The translations under genes and the position numbers were made by a program. A stretch of DNA of 64,000 nucleotides from Phycisphaerae bacterium. Its GTDB lineage: Bacteria; Planctomycetota; Phycisphaerae; UBA1845; Fen-1342. The notes beneath the pieces are model-generated. The model ran no database searches. It saw nothing but the letters and a program-made list of their open reading frames with translations, and was not told the DNA's origin. This document shows positions 43,978 through 53,232 of this stretch, one piece after another (positions within the stretch are counted from its first letter, which is position 1; the number at the start of each line of letters is the position of its first letter). Location: NCBI GenBank assembly GCA_030428945.1, contig JAUIEC010000003.1, positions 248,001 to 312,000 on the forward strand, read 5' to 3'.

Positions 43978-45030
43978 ATGCGGTTACTGCTTGGCATCCT
44001 GATGTTGACCCCGCTGGCCGTCCCGGCGGCGGGTGGTCTCCAGGTGATCGATCTCGGGTCGGGTGATGCCTACGGGATCAGCGACGCGGGCGTGGTGGTG
44101 GGCCGCACGGCCGGCAACCAGGCTTTTCAATGGGCGGGTGGTTTGCGCAGCGAGGTCACCGGACCGCAGACGTTTGCGGGTGTCGGGCTGGACGTGAATT
44201 CGTCCGGCGAGATGGTGGGCGCGATCAACACGTTCAGCCGTCCCGAGGGTGAGGCGTTTCTGCGGACCGATACCGGCATCACGCTGGTTGGTCCGGCGAA
44301 CTTCGGCAGCCAGGCGAACGGCATCAACGACAACCGGCAGGTGGCGGGGCAGTACAGTTCGCAGCGTGGCTTCGTCTGGCAGGCGGGTGTCGCGCAGGAC
44401 ATCGGAACGCTGGGCGGCACGCGGGCGGCGGCGTCGGACATTGACGTCTCCGGGCGGGTGGTCGGATACGCGGCGCTGGCGAACACCGACGCGCGGGCGA
44501 TGCTGCTGACGCCGGAAGACACGAACAACGACGGGCTTGCGGACCTCTGGTTCCGCGACCATGACAACGACCAGGTCAACGATCTGATGCGCGACCTGGG
44601 CACCCTGGGCGGACCGACCAGTGTCGCGACCGCGATGAATGACCTGGGTGCGGTGGTCGGTCACTCCGATGCGGTCGGTGGGCGCGACGGTTTCCTCTGG
44701 ACCGAGGCGGACGGGATGGTCAGCCTGGGTCGCGAGGTGTTTCCGAACGGGATCAACAACTCCGGTCAGGCGGTCGGCTTTTACCGGAACGGAAGCGGGC
44801 AGCAGCGGGCGTTCCGCGGCACGGCCGACGGATACGTCGATCTGAACAGCCTGTTGCCCGAGGACTCCGGCTGGGTTCTGGAAGAGGCGCACGCGATCAG
44901 TTCGAACGGCTGGATCGTCGGTTCGGGAACGCTGAACGGGCAGGGGCACGCGTTCCTGCTGGTGCCGGAACCGGCCACGCTGTTGCTGCTGGGTGTCGGC
45001 CTGCTGGCGGTCGGTCGGCGCCGGAGCTGA
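43978..45030 (+). CDS. HAF-repeat PEP-CTERM protein
   Basis: A 350-residue exported protein with a signal peptide (about residues 1-19). The body consists of HAF-type repeats built from short G-I-N-x-x-G-Q-V-A-G / D-L-G-T-L-G-G segments (for example D-I-G-T-L-G-G-T-R-A and D-L-G-T-L-G-G-P-T-S). The C-terminus is a PEP-CTERM sorting signal: V-P-E-P-A-T-L-L-L-L, a hydrophobic helix and R-R-R. Such proteins are processed by an exosortase at the membrane and surface-exposed. No exosortase gene is in the window. The gene has its own promoter and AGGAGG 10 bp before the ATG. Confidence 0.9.
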   Translation: MRLLLGILMLTPLAVPAAGGLQVIDLGSGDAYGISDAGVVVGRTAGNQAFQWAGGLRSEVTGPQTFAGVGLDVNSSGEMVGAINTFSRPEGEAFLRTDTGITLVGPANFGSQANGINDNRQVAGQYSSQRGFVWQAGVAQDIGTLGGTRAAASDIDVSGRVVGYAALANTDARAMLLTPEDTNNDGLADLWFRDHDNDQVNDLMRDLGTLGGPTSVATAMNDLGAVVGHSDAVGGRDGFLWTEADGMVSLGREVFPNGINNSGQAVGFYRNGSGQQRAFRGTADGYVDLNSLLPEDSGWVLEEAHAISSNGWIVGSGTLNGQGHAFLLVPEPATLLLLGVGLLAVGRRRS

Positions 45031-45142
45031 ACCACGGGCGCAGTCCTGCGTTTCACTCATTGATTTCCATTCGGGTTGGCCTGTCCGGGACCGGTCGGCG
45101 GGATTGCCTCGTCGCGGGCGGGGGGCGGCTCTTCGGGCGTGC

Positions 45143-45171
45143 TTGACAGGTCCTCCGGCTGGGTCCATTGT
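45143..45171 (+). promoter_or_regulatory. Promoter of the sulfotransferase gene
   Basis: A perfect -35 TTGACA (45143-45148) is followed after 17 bp by a weak -10 CATTGT (45166-45171). Transcription would begin near 45178, which excludes the TTG at 45168 as the protein start and supports the TTG at 45201. Confidence 0.55.
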
Positions 45172-45200
45172 GCGACACGGGTGTCGGAGGAGACCTGGAT

Positions 45201-46136
45201 TTGGAAGCGCCGCTCCAGCGATTCGTCCTGATTGGCAGTGAGCGATCGGGTACGACCTTTCTGCGCCTGATGCTGGACCATCACCCCCGGATCGGCTGCC
45301 TGGCCGAGAGTCCGTTCCTGCTCGCGCATCGTGACGCCTGTCGCGGTGCATCGGCGGCGGTGCTGCGGGACCGGTTGAAGGGGGACCGCAGTTTCACGGA
45401 TCTGGAACTGGAGCTTCCGGGGGACGAGGGGTACTCGTACGACGCGACGATCGATGGTTTCTTCGCGCAGTATGCCGCGCAGACGGGGAAGCGGACGATC
45501 GGGGCGACGATTCACTCGCACTTCGACGCGATGCCCGAGCAGTTTCCGGGGATCCGTTACCTGCACCTGGTGCGTGATCCGCGCCCGGTGGCATCATCGA
45601 TTCTGAAGATGGGCTGGACGGGGAGCATCTACACGTCCGCCCGCATGTGGCGCCAGACGCTCGAGGCGATCAAGCGGCTCGAGTCGCGGGTTGCGCCGGA
45701 GAACTGGCTGCAGGTGCGGTTCGAGACGCTGGTGTACGAGAACCAGGCTTCGCTCGAGCGGATCTGCGACTTCCTGGGGCAGGCGTACGATCCGGCGATG
45801 CTGTCGTACCCGGACCACACCAGCTACGCGCTGCCGGAGAAGGATGTGCCGGATCGCTGGCGAACGCAGATGCGTCCGGACGAGATTCAGCAGGCCGAGT
45901 GGGGGGCCGGATCGCTGCTGGCCGAGATGGGCTACGAGCGGCAGTGCACGTCGCGTCTGCCGGCCTGGCGGAAGTGGGCGTTCCACGCGTACGACCGCAT
46001 CGGGCGGACCCGTTTCCGGGTGCGGCGTTTCGGCCTGGGCCTGTTGCTGGCCCGCAAGCTGCTGCAGTTGTGCGGCGCGCGGAGCGCGGCGCTCGAGGCG
46101 CGTTACGAGGCGATCCGGGAGTCGCATATCCGGTAG
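45201..46136 (+). CDS. Sulfotransferase
   Basis: A 311-residue PAPS-dependent sulfotransferase. The 5'-phosphosulfate loop I11-G-S-E-R-S-G-T-T-F-L lies right after the start, as usual. The 3'-phosphate motif follows at R125-D-P-R-P-V-A-S-S-I. It would sulfate a sugar, lipid or polysaccharide, and the surrounding surface-glycan genes make a carbohydrate plausible. The TTG at 45201 is chosen: GGAGGAG (45187-45193) is 7-9 bp upstream and the only promoter seen lies just before it. No signal peptide, so it is cytoplasmic. A terminator hairpin follows. Confidence 0.9.
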   Translation: MEAPLQRFVLIGSERSGTTFLRLMLDHHPRIGCLAESPFLLAHRDACRGASAAVLRDRLKGDRSFTDLELELPGDEGYSYDATIDGFFAQYAAQTGKRTIGATIHSHFDAMPEQFPGIRYLHLVRDPRPVASSILKMGWTGSIYTSARMWRQTLEAIKRLESRVAPENWLQVRFETLVYENQASLERICDFLGQAYDPAMLSYPDHTSYALPEKDVPDRWRTQMRPDEIQQAEWGAGSLLAEMGYERQCTSRLPAWRKWAFHAYDRIGRTRFRVRRFGLGLLLARKLLQLCGARSAALEARYEAIRESHIR

Positions 46137-46162
46137 CGTGGCAAGCGGGCCGGAAGCAGGTG

Positions 46163-46208
46163 GCGAAAGGGTGAGAGAGGCCGTTGCGGACCTCTTTCAC
46201 CCTTTCGC
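46163..46208. terminator. Bidirectional terminator between convergent genes
   Basis: An 18-bp stem pairs GCGAAAGGGTGAGAGAGG (46163-46180) with CCTCTTTCACCCTTTCGC (46191-46208) with one wobble and a 10-base loop, between the sulfotransferase and the leftward 2,190-residue gene. Confidence 0.82.
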
Positions 46209-46231
46209 TTCTACGGGTCCTGATCGCCCTC

Positions 46232-49200
46232 CTAGGGCTGTCGTTCGAAGGCGCCCAGGTCGGGGTTGCTGCCGATCAGGCGGTCCTGTCCGTCGAAGTC
46301 GAGCAGGATGCCGACGTCCATGCCGGCGTCGACGCCGGGCGACCCGGCGGTCAGGTGGAAGTCACCGGCGGCGGGGTTCGTGAACCCGGGGCTCTCGGTA
46401 TAGAGGTTGTGGTCGGCCACCAGGCCGGTGCCGCTGCCCCGGATCAGTTCGATCGCGTCGGAGTTGGGTGCCGAGGCGATGTTGTTGCGGATCAGGGTGT
46501 TGTTGGCGTTGCCGATGTCGACCAGCATGAAGATGTCACCGCCGTCGCTGCGGTAGGCGGTGTTGTTCAGGATGCGGTTGCCCTGCGGGGTCGGTTCGAC
46601 GCCGCGGGTCGAGACGCGGATGGCCCGGTACCAGCGCGAGCTGTTCCTGGCATCGAACACATTGTTGCGGACCGTGACGTACTGGGCCCAGATCGAGAGG
46701 GCGGCCTGCACGTCGCTGGTCGAGGTGAACGTGTTGCGCTCGAAGAGGATGTCGCGGACGATCTCGTTGCGGAACTCGTCCTGCGGCCCGACGGTCACCG
46801 ACCAGGCACCGCTTCCGACGAACTGGTTGTCGGTGAAGACGATGTGCCGGGCGGACTGGTACTCGTCGGCTCCGCCCTGGTTGCCGGGGTTGTTGTGCAG
46901 CTTGATCTGGTGCCGCGGGCAGGCCCCGAAGACGTTGTGGGCGATCGCCGTGCGGCGCATGTGCCACATCCGCAGGGCGTGCTCGTTGGTGACGTCTTCG
47001 AAGCGGCTGCCGAGGATGCCGTAGTAGGCACCGCCGACGTAGGTGGCGTTGTGGTACAGGTGGTGAATGTTCGAGTCGACGATCGCGTTCTGCTCGTGCA
47101 GGATCGACCAGGACGCGTTCAGGATGCCGACGTAGAAGTCGTGGATGTCGAGCCGCAGCAGCGTCAGTTGCCGCATGGTGCCCTCGCCCTGCACGCCGTT
47201 GCCGGCCGAGGCCCCGTTGGGACCCTGCAGTTCGAGATCCATCACCCGCCAGTCACTCACGTCGGTGGCGTTGCCGTTCATGCGGAGGCCGTGACTGTTG
47301 CTGCCGGTGACGACGATCTTGGGCCGCGGCTGGCCGGGATCGTCCGAGCCGTCGCTGTTGGCGTAGGCACCGATGATGCCCGGGCCGGCGACCGAGACGG
47401 TGATGCCGCTGCCACCCGTCCAGGTGTCGCCGCGCTTGAACAGGATCCGCGTGTTCGGGCCGGCCATCGACATGGCCTTGCCGATCGACTGGAACGCCGA
47501 GGTCGGGGAGAGGCCGTTGTTGCCGTCCGAGCCGGCATTCGAGACGTAGTAGGTCGTGCCGCTGAAGGCGGTCACCGTGATCTGCTGGGTGTAGTAGCTG
47601 GTCTGCATCGTGGCCGGATCGGTGACCGTCAGCGTGACCGTGTAGGTGCCGGGATCCTCGAAGACGTGGGCGGCGCAGTAGCCGATCGCGGCGTTCCGCG
47701 GCTTGCCGTCCGTGCTCCAGTTCCCGCTGCCCGGATCACCGAAGTCCCAGGCGTAGTGCAGGTCGGCGTATTCGCGCCGGCCGCCGACCAGGGCCGGCTG
47801 AACCACGCCGTTGTCGGCCGTGACGGCGTCGAAGAAGACCGCCAGCGGGGCCATGCCGCTTGCGCGACTGGCGGTGCTCATCGAACTGCTGGCCGTGCCG
47901 GACAGCAGCGTCACCGCGATCGTCTGGTTCGCGCCGGTGTCCGGGTTGATCGTGATCGTCGCGTTGTGGCTGCCGTCGGCCAGGCCGCTGCGGTCGGCGG
48001 ACACGGTGATCGTGTCGGCTTCGCCGGTGCTGCTGCCCGAGGTCGGCGAGACACTCAGCCACGAAGCGTTGTCGCTGATCGCGTAGGACAGCGTGCCGCT
48101 GCCGGCGTTGCGGACCGTGAAGGTCAGGCTGGTCGACGACGAGCCGAAGTTCAGCGAGCCGGTCGAGACTTCCAGAGCCGGCGGCGGCGGGGCCGACACC
48201 GTCACCGTCAGTTCGTCCGAGGCCGACAGGTCACCGTCGGTGACCGAGAGCCGCAGCACGTAGGTGCCTTCGGCTGAGAAGTCGGCGGTCGTGTCGACGC
48301 TGCTGGTCGAACCGAACGTCACCGTGCCCGGGCCGCTGACCTTGGACCAGGTGGCGGTCACGGCGCCCGGAGGATTCGGCAGGCCGTCGTCGCTGACGGT
48401 GCCGTCGAGGTCGACCGAGGCGTCCGGCAGCGCGGTGCTCAGGTCACCGCCGGCCGAGACGGCCGGGGCCTGGTTGGCGCCGGCTTCGATCGTCATGTTG
48501 CAGACTTCGTGCGAGCCGCCGCCGGCCTGGAGGGCCCAGTTGTCGAGCGTCGTGACGCCGGCCTGTTCCGTACGGAAGGCGTAGTCGACGGCCAGGATCT
48601 GCTCGCTGCCGCCCGGCGGCGTGACGTAGACGCTGTAGGTCCGCGTCAGCACGTTGATCGACATGCGGACGTGGTAGGTGGCGCCGCTGGCGTAGGCGAT
48701 CGACTGGTCGGCTCCGTAGCCACCGCCGTCACGGGCGTCGATCGTGCCGCTGGTGTTGAAGCGGACCGCCGCGGCCATGTCGCCGTACCCGCCGGCCGCG
48801 CCGGACGAGAACAGGGTCAGTCCGTCGATGCCGCTGCCGTTGGGGGTGACATCGAACGTGGCCGAGAACAGTCCGCTCTGGGCGGCGAAGGTGGTGCTGG
48901 CGAACGAGGTGTCGCTGGTGGCGCAGTCGCCGGTGACCGACAGCGACACGCCGCGGGTGGCGTTGCCGTTGCCGTTGGTCGTGTTGGTGAAGGTGACGCT
49001 GGCGTTGTGGGTCGCCGGGGCGAGGCTGTCGGCCGCGGCGGTCAGGCTGACGGTGACGGTGGTCGACGCGCCGCCGGCCAGCGATCCGGAGGTCGGGCTG
49101 ACCGCGACCCAGTTGGCGTTGTCGGCGGCGGTCCAGTTCAGGGCGTCATCGCCGCTGTTGGTCAGCGTGTAGGTCCGGCTGGCGGGATTGAACGGGCCGC

Positions 49201-52200
49201 CTTCGGGTCCGCTGCTGGCGAAACTGGTGCCGGGGGTGACGCTCAGCGTGCCGGCCGCCCGCACGGTCAGGGCGACGGGTCGACTGGCGTTTCCGGTTCC
49301 GTTGGTCACATTGGTGAAGGTCAGCGTGTCGCCGTGGATGCCGGCGGACAGGTTGTCGGCGTTGGCGTTCAGCGACGCGACGACGATCGTGCTGGCGCCG
49401 CCGGCCAGGGTTCCGGAGGTCTGCGAGAGCGTGACCCAGTTGGTCGACTTGCTGACCGACCACGCCAGCGAAGCGCCGCCGGTGTTGGTGATCGTGAAGG
49501 ACCTGCTGTCCGGGCTGAAGGGTCCGCCTTCGCTGCCGCTGCTGGTCAGGCCGTCGGCCGGCGTGAGTGCCATCGCCGCCGGGGCCGTGACGGTCAGGTT
49601 GACCGCCCGCGAGGCGTCGCCGGTTCCGTTGGTGTTGTTGGCGAAGGTGACCGAGTCGCTGTAGCTGCCGGCGGCGAGTCCGTCGGCGTTGCCGTTCAGC
49701 GAGACGATCACGGTGGTGCTTTCGCCGCCATTCAGCGTGCCGGCGGACTGCGAGAGCGAAACCCAGGCGGCCGACCGGGTGGCCGCGAAGTTCAGCGGCA
49801 GGTCGCCGGTGTTGGTCAGGGTGTAGGTCTTGCTGCTGGGGCTGAAGGGTCCTCCGACGAGGCCGCTGCTGCTGAGCGGGCCGCCGGGGGTGACGGCCAG
49901 GGCGGGTGCGTTCTGGACGGTCAGGGTGACCGGTCGGGTGGTTGACCCGCTGGCGTTCATGTCGTTCGAGAAGCTGACCAGGCCGTTGAAGGTGCCGGCC
50001 GCGAGTGCTTCGGCGTTGCTGTTGACCGAAACGGTGACGATCGTGCTTCCGCCGGGTGCGATCTGTCCGCTGGTGGGCGTCATGCTGATCCAGTTCTGAT
50101 CGGCGCTGACGCTCCAGTTCAGGCTGATGCCGCCGGTGTTGCTGAGGGTGTACTGTTTGCCGACCGGGTTGAACGGTCCGCCGACGGGGCCGCTGCTGGT
50201 GACGCCCGAGGCGGGGGTGATGGCGAGTTGTCCGGGCGGATCGTTGACCGTCAGGTTGACGCTGCGGACGGTGTCGCCGCTGCCGTTGGTCAGGTTGGCG
50301 AAGGCGACCGTGTCGGCGTAGCTGTTCGAGGCGAGCGCGTCGGCGTTGCCGTTGATCGAGACGGTGACGGTCGTGGACGTGCCCGGCGGGAGCGTGCCGG
50401 AGGTCCGCGAGAGGCTGACCCAGTTCTGGCTCTTGCTGACCTGGTAGGTCAGCGGCTCACCGCCGGTGTTGTTCAGCGTGTAGGTCCGGCTGTCGGGCGT
50501 GAAGGGACCACCGGGGTCACCGCTGCTGACCAGTCCGGCACTGGGCGAGACGACCAGGGCGGCCGGTTCGGTGACGGTCAGGGTGACGGCCCGCGTCGTG
50601 CTGCCGTCGCCGGTGCTCATGTTCAGGAACGAGATGGTGTCGTTGTGCGTGCCTGCGCCGAGTCCGTTGGCGGTGGCGTTCAGGCTGGCGGTCACGACCG
50701 TGCTGGCGCCCGGCGCGAGCGAACCGGTGGTCTGCGAGAGCGAGACCCAGGGCTGATCGTTTTCGGCCAGCCAGGCGATGGTGGTGCCGCCGTTGTTGGT
50801 CAGCGTGAAGTTGCGACTGCTCGGGCTGAAGGGGCCGCCGGTGTTCCCGGTCGACTCGAATCCGCCGGCGGGCGAGACCTGCAGGGCGCCGCCCGGGGCG
50901 TTGACGGTGATGGTCACATCGCGACTGGTGGAGCCGTTGCCGTTGCTCGTGTTGACGAAGTTGACCGTGTCGGTGTGCGTGCCCGGAGGCAGCGTCGTGG
51001 CGATCACGCCGATCAGCACGTTGACCGTCGTCGATTCGCCGGCCTGCAGCGTGCCGGACGTTTCGGAAAGGACGACCCACAGGCTCGACTTGCTCGCCTG
51101 CCACTTGACCTCGGCGCCGCCCGCGTTCGAAAGCGTGAACTGCTTGACGGTCGGACTGAAAGGACCGCCCTGCGGACCGCTGCTGGTCAGGCCGCCGGCC
51201 GGGGTCACCGCCAGCACACCCGCCGGGGGGGCGGCCATCAGGAGGACCGAGCGGACCTGCTCGGTCTCGTCGGTTTCGTTGACGAAGACGAGTTCGTTCG
51301 AATGGTTGCCGGCCACCAGGTTGTTGGCCGCGGCGTTGATCGTGGCGATGACGGTTTCGCTGTCGCCTGCCGCGAGGGTTCCGCTGGCCCGCGATAGGGT
51401 GATCCAGGGCGCGGTGCGGGTCACGCTCCAGTCCAGGGCGAGCGTGTCGGTGTTGGTGACGGTGTAGGCGATCGTCTGCGGCGCGAACGGGCCCCCGACT
51501 TCGCCGGTGACGACCTGTTCGTCTTCGGGCGTGACCTGCAGGGCGTCGGGGCCGCTGTTGACGGTCAGGGCGACCTGGCGACTGGTGTCGCCTTCCCCGT
51601 TGCTCAGGTTCAGGAACGAGACCGAGTCGGTGTAGAGGCCGGCCTCGAGCAGTTCGGCGGCCGGTCCGACGGTGACGACGACCATCTCGGTGCCGCCGCC
51701 GACGAGCGTGCCGGAGGATTTCGAGAGCGTGATCCACTCGCTGGCGGCCTGGGCCTGCCAGGCGAGTGACTGTTCGCCGAGGTTGGAGAGGGTGTAGGTG
51801 ATCTGCGGCGGGGTGAACGGGCCGCCCTCGATGCCGCTGGCGATCAGGCCGGCGTTGTTCGTGACGTGCAGCGACGGGGCGGTGGCGTTCCGCTGGACCT
51901 GCACGGAGACGAAGTCTTCGGCCTTGCTGGTGCCGTTGGAGACGGTCAGCTTGAACCGCATCGTTCCGCCGTTCGGGGCGGTGAAGGTGGCCTGCGGTCC
52001 GGTGGCGAAGACGAGGTCGACGGCCGGGCCGGATTCCTGCTCCCATTCGAAGTCCAGGGGCAGTCCGGCCGGGTCGCTGCTTTCGGACCCGTCGAGGGTG
52101 ACGAGGGCGCCGGGGGCGACCTGCTGGTCGGGTCCGGCGACGGCGACGGGCGGTCCGCCGCTGGCGGTCAGGTCGGGGCTGGTGGCTTCGAGGGTGCGCT

Positions 52201-52804
52201 CGGCACAGGGGATGGTGATCCCGGCCACGGTCACGAACAGGCCGAGCGTATAGCGGCCGGCTTCGCGGATCGTCACTTCACCTGCCGTCCCTTCCGCAAT
52301 GACCTGCCCGTTGAGTCGCCAGTCGTAGGCGACGTCGGGGAGGTTCGCTTGCGGGTCGACCGTAATCGCCCGAAAACCGAACGTCCACGGGATTCCGCCG
52401 GAGAGTGCGTTCGGATCGAGTTCCATGTCGAGGTCGGGGATGACGGGGACGAAGACGGGCGGGCTGAGGACGTCGTTGGTTCCGACGGTTACCTGGTAGG
52501 TTCCCGGAATGTCGAAGGTGTGGGTCGCCTGCAGGCCGTTGGCCAGGGCGCCGTCGCCGAATTCCCAGAGCAGTTCGCCGCCGAACGCGGCGCCGATGGG
52601 CGCGTCGACGCGGAAGGTGGCGGTCAGCGGGAGTTCGCCGCCGCGCGGCTCGACGATGATCGACGGCTGGGTCAGTTCGGCGGTGGTGTCGGCGAGGTCT
52701 TCGATCAGACCGACGGCGTCGCCGCTGGGCGTCGGGCCGCAACCCGTCGCAAAGCCTGCCCAGACAACCAGAAGGACGGCACCCAGGGTGCTTCCAAACT
52801 TCAT
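46232..52804 (-). CDS. Giant lipoprotein: nine BACON-type repeats, PKD domains and C-terminal beta-helix
   Basis: A 2,190-residue exported lipoprotein; the signal peptide ends F-A-T-G before C22. PKD-like domains (about 50-300) are followed by nine tandem BACON-type repeats of about 109 residues, each with G-G-P-F-(S/T/N)-P, a W-x-x-x-x-x-x-x-W-(I/V) core and S-G-T-L-x-x-G-x-S-T. Next come a concanavalin-like region, more PKD/BACON-like domains and, from about residue 1748, a right-handed beta-helix closely matching that of the protein at 38784. ATG 52804 has GAGGGG about 8 bp upstream. BACON domains are linked to carbohydrate or mucin binding, so glycan adhesion is likely. It is the largest protein in the window. 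A long opposite-strand frame over its end is an artefact of composition. Confidence 0.88.
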   Translation of the reverse strand: MKFGSTLGAVLLVVWAGFATGCGPTPSGDAVGLIEDLADTTAELTQPSIIVEPRGGELPLTATFRVDAPIGAAFGGELLWEFGDGALANGLQATHTFDIPGTYQVTVGTNDVLSPPVFVPVIPDLDMELDPNALSGGIPWTFGFRAITVDPQANLPDVAYDWRLNGQVIAEGTAGEVTIREAGRYTLGLFVTVAGITIPCAERTLEATSPDLTASGGPPVAVAGPDQQVAPGALVTLDGSESSDPAGLPLDFEWEQESGPAVDLVFATGPQATFTAPNGGTMRFKLTVSNGTSKAEDFVSVQVQRNATAPSLHVTNNAGLIASGIEGGPFTPPQITYTLSNLGEQSLAWQAQAASEWITLSKSSGTLVGGGTEMVVVTVGPAAELLEAGLYTDSVSFLNLSNGEGDTSRQVALTVNSGPDALQVTPEDEQVVTGEVGGPFAPQTIAYTVTNTDTLALDWSVTRTAPWITLSRASGTLAAGDSETVIATINAAANNLVAGNHSNELVFVNETDETEQVRSVLLMAAPPAGVLAVTPAGGLTSSGPQGGPFSPTVKQFTLSNAGGAEVKWQASKSSLWVVLSETSGTLQAGESTTVNVLIGVIATTLPPGTHTDTVNFVNTSNGNGSTSRDVTITVNAPGGALQVSPAGGFESTGNTGGPFSPSSRNFTLTNNGGTTIAWLAENDQPWVSLSQTTGSLAPGASTVVTASLNATANGLGAGTHNDTISFLNMSTGDGSTTRAVTLTVTEPAALVVSPSAGLVSSGDPGGPFTPDSRTYTLNNTGGEPLTYQVSKSQNWVSLSRTSGTLPPGTSTTVTVSINGNADALASNSYADTVAFANLTNGSGDTVRSVNLTVNDPPGQLAITPASGVTSSGPVGGPFNPVGKQYTLSNTGGISLNWSVSADQNWISMTPTSGQIAPGGSTIVTVSVNSNAEALAAGTFNGLVSFSNDMNASGSTTRPVTLTVQNAPALAVTPGGPLSSSGLVGGPFSPSSKTYTLTNTGDLPLNFAATRSAAWVSLSQSAGTLNGGESTTVIVSLNGNADGLAAGSYSDSVTFANNTNGTGDASRAVNLTVTAPAAMALTPADGLTSSGSEGGPFSPDSRSFTITNTGGASLAWSVSKSTNWVTLSQTSGTLAGGASTIVVASLNANADNLSAGIHGDTLTFTNVTNGTGNASRPVALTVRAAGTLSVTPGTSFASSGPEGGPFNPASRTYTLTNSGDDALNWTAADNANWVAVSPTSGSLAGGASTTVTVSLTAAADSLAPATHNASVTFTNTTNGNGNATRGVSLSVTGDCATSDTSFASTTFAAQSGLFSATFDVTPNGSGIDGLTLFSSGAAGGYGDMAAAVRFNTSGTIDARDGGGYGADQSIAYASGATYHVRMSINVLTRTYSVYVTPPGGSEQILAVDYAFRTEQAGVTTLDNWALQAGGGSHEVCNMTIEAGANQAPAVSAGGDLSTALPDASVDLDGTVSDDGLPNPPGAVTATWSKVSGPGTVTFGSTSSVDTTADFSAEGTYVLRLSVTDGDLSASDELTVTVSAPPPPALEVSTGSLNFGSSSTSLTFTVRNAGSGTLSYAISDNASWLSVSPTSGSSTGEADTITVSADRSGLADGSHNATITINPDTGANQTIAVTLLSGTASSSMSTASRASGMAPLAVFFDAVTADNGVVQPALVGGRREYADLHYAWDFGDPGSGNWSTDGKPRNAAIGYCAAHVFEDPGTYTVTLTVTDPATMQTSYYTQQITVTAFSGTTYYVSNAGSDGNNGLSPTSAFQSIGKAMSMAGPNTRILFKRGDTWTGGSGITVSVAGPGIIGAYANSDGSDDPGQPRPKIVVTGSNSHGLRMNGNATDVSDWRVMDLELQGPNGASAGNGVQGEGTMRQLTLLRLDIHDFYVGILNASWSILHEQNAIVDSNIHHLYHNATYVGGAYYGILGSRFEDVTNEHALRMWHMRRTAIAHNVFGACPRHQIKLHNNPGNQGGADEYQSARHIVFTDNQFVGSGAWSVTVGPQDEFRNEIVRDILFERNTFTSTSDVQAALSIWAQYVTVRNNVFDARNSSRWYRAIRVSTRGVEPTPQGNRILNNTAYRSDGGDIFMLVDIGNANNTLIRNNIASAPNSDAIELIRGSGTGLVADHNLYTESPGFTNPAAGDFHLTAGSPGVDAGMDVGILLDFDGQDRLIGSNPDLGAFERQP
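48932..51885 (-). repeat. Nine tandem coding repeats of about 328 bp (BACON type)
   Basis: The codons for G-G-P-F recur near 49190, 49520, 49844, 50170, 50500, 50827, 51159, 51487 and 51818, a period of about 328 bp. The units are diverged at DNA level but uniform in length. Confidence 0.88.
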
Positions 52805-53170
52805 TCCGAGACCCCTCTGTGCGCAGACCGGATCTGCCGCACGCGTGGTATGGTCGTTCAACAATCGAAGCCGGTGGGAAGCCGCCGCAGTACACTCCTC
52901 CCCCGAGAGCGACTGCGACCTTCATTCACGTTGCCTAAAGTCTCAGAAGCATTCGGCATTGCGGCAAGCTGGAACCGAGGTTGCTGGCGGCGTTCGTGCA
53001 CTTTCAGCGCACGTGGCAGCCGGCACCGGGGCGTGCGCGCGGGTGCTGGCTGTTTCTATCGGCGGGTCGCCCCCGTAAGGGGTGCGTCGGATCTGCGCCC
53101 GCGCCGGCGCAGGATTCGCGCGGGCGGCGGTTTATCAGGCGGGGGTGGATGCGTTCGGGCGAATGCGGAC
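52805..53170. other. Upstream region of the giant lipoprotein gene
   Basis: No gene supported. CAGCCGGCACC (53017-53027) pairs with GGTGCTGGCTG (53042-53052) with one wobble and is followed on the + strand by tttctat, so it looks like a stray terminator or a small structured element with no annotated gene in front of it. No convincing -35/-10 pair for the leftward gene was found. Confidence 0.4.
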
Positions 53171-53213
53171 CGGCAGGCGCGGGCGGGTCGCAGGACCGGG
53201 GTCGCGCCTGCCG
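53171..53213 (-). terminator. Terminator after the small lipoprotein gene
   Basis: Perfect 11-bp arms CGGCAGGCGCG (53171-53181) and CGCGCCTGCCG (53203-53213) lie 20-60 bp past the leftward stop at 53233. Confidence 0.7.
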
Positions 53214-53232
53214 GAGGCGGGAAGGCGGGTGT

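Noticed and set aside
45168..45200. The TTG at 45168 as start of the sulfotransferase
   Set aside because: It lies inside the predicted -10 box, whereas the TTG at 45201 has GGAGGAG at good distance and puts the phosphosulfate loop at the usual position.
46184..48277. A 697-codon + strand frame over the end of the 2,190-residue gene
   Set aside because: The translation is a V-A-D-R-G low-complexity string, while the leftward frame encodes a clear beta-helix.
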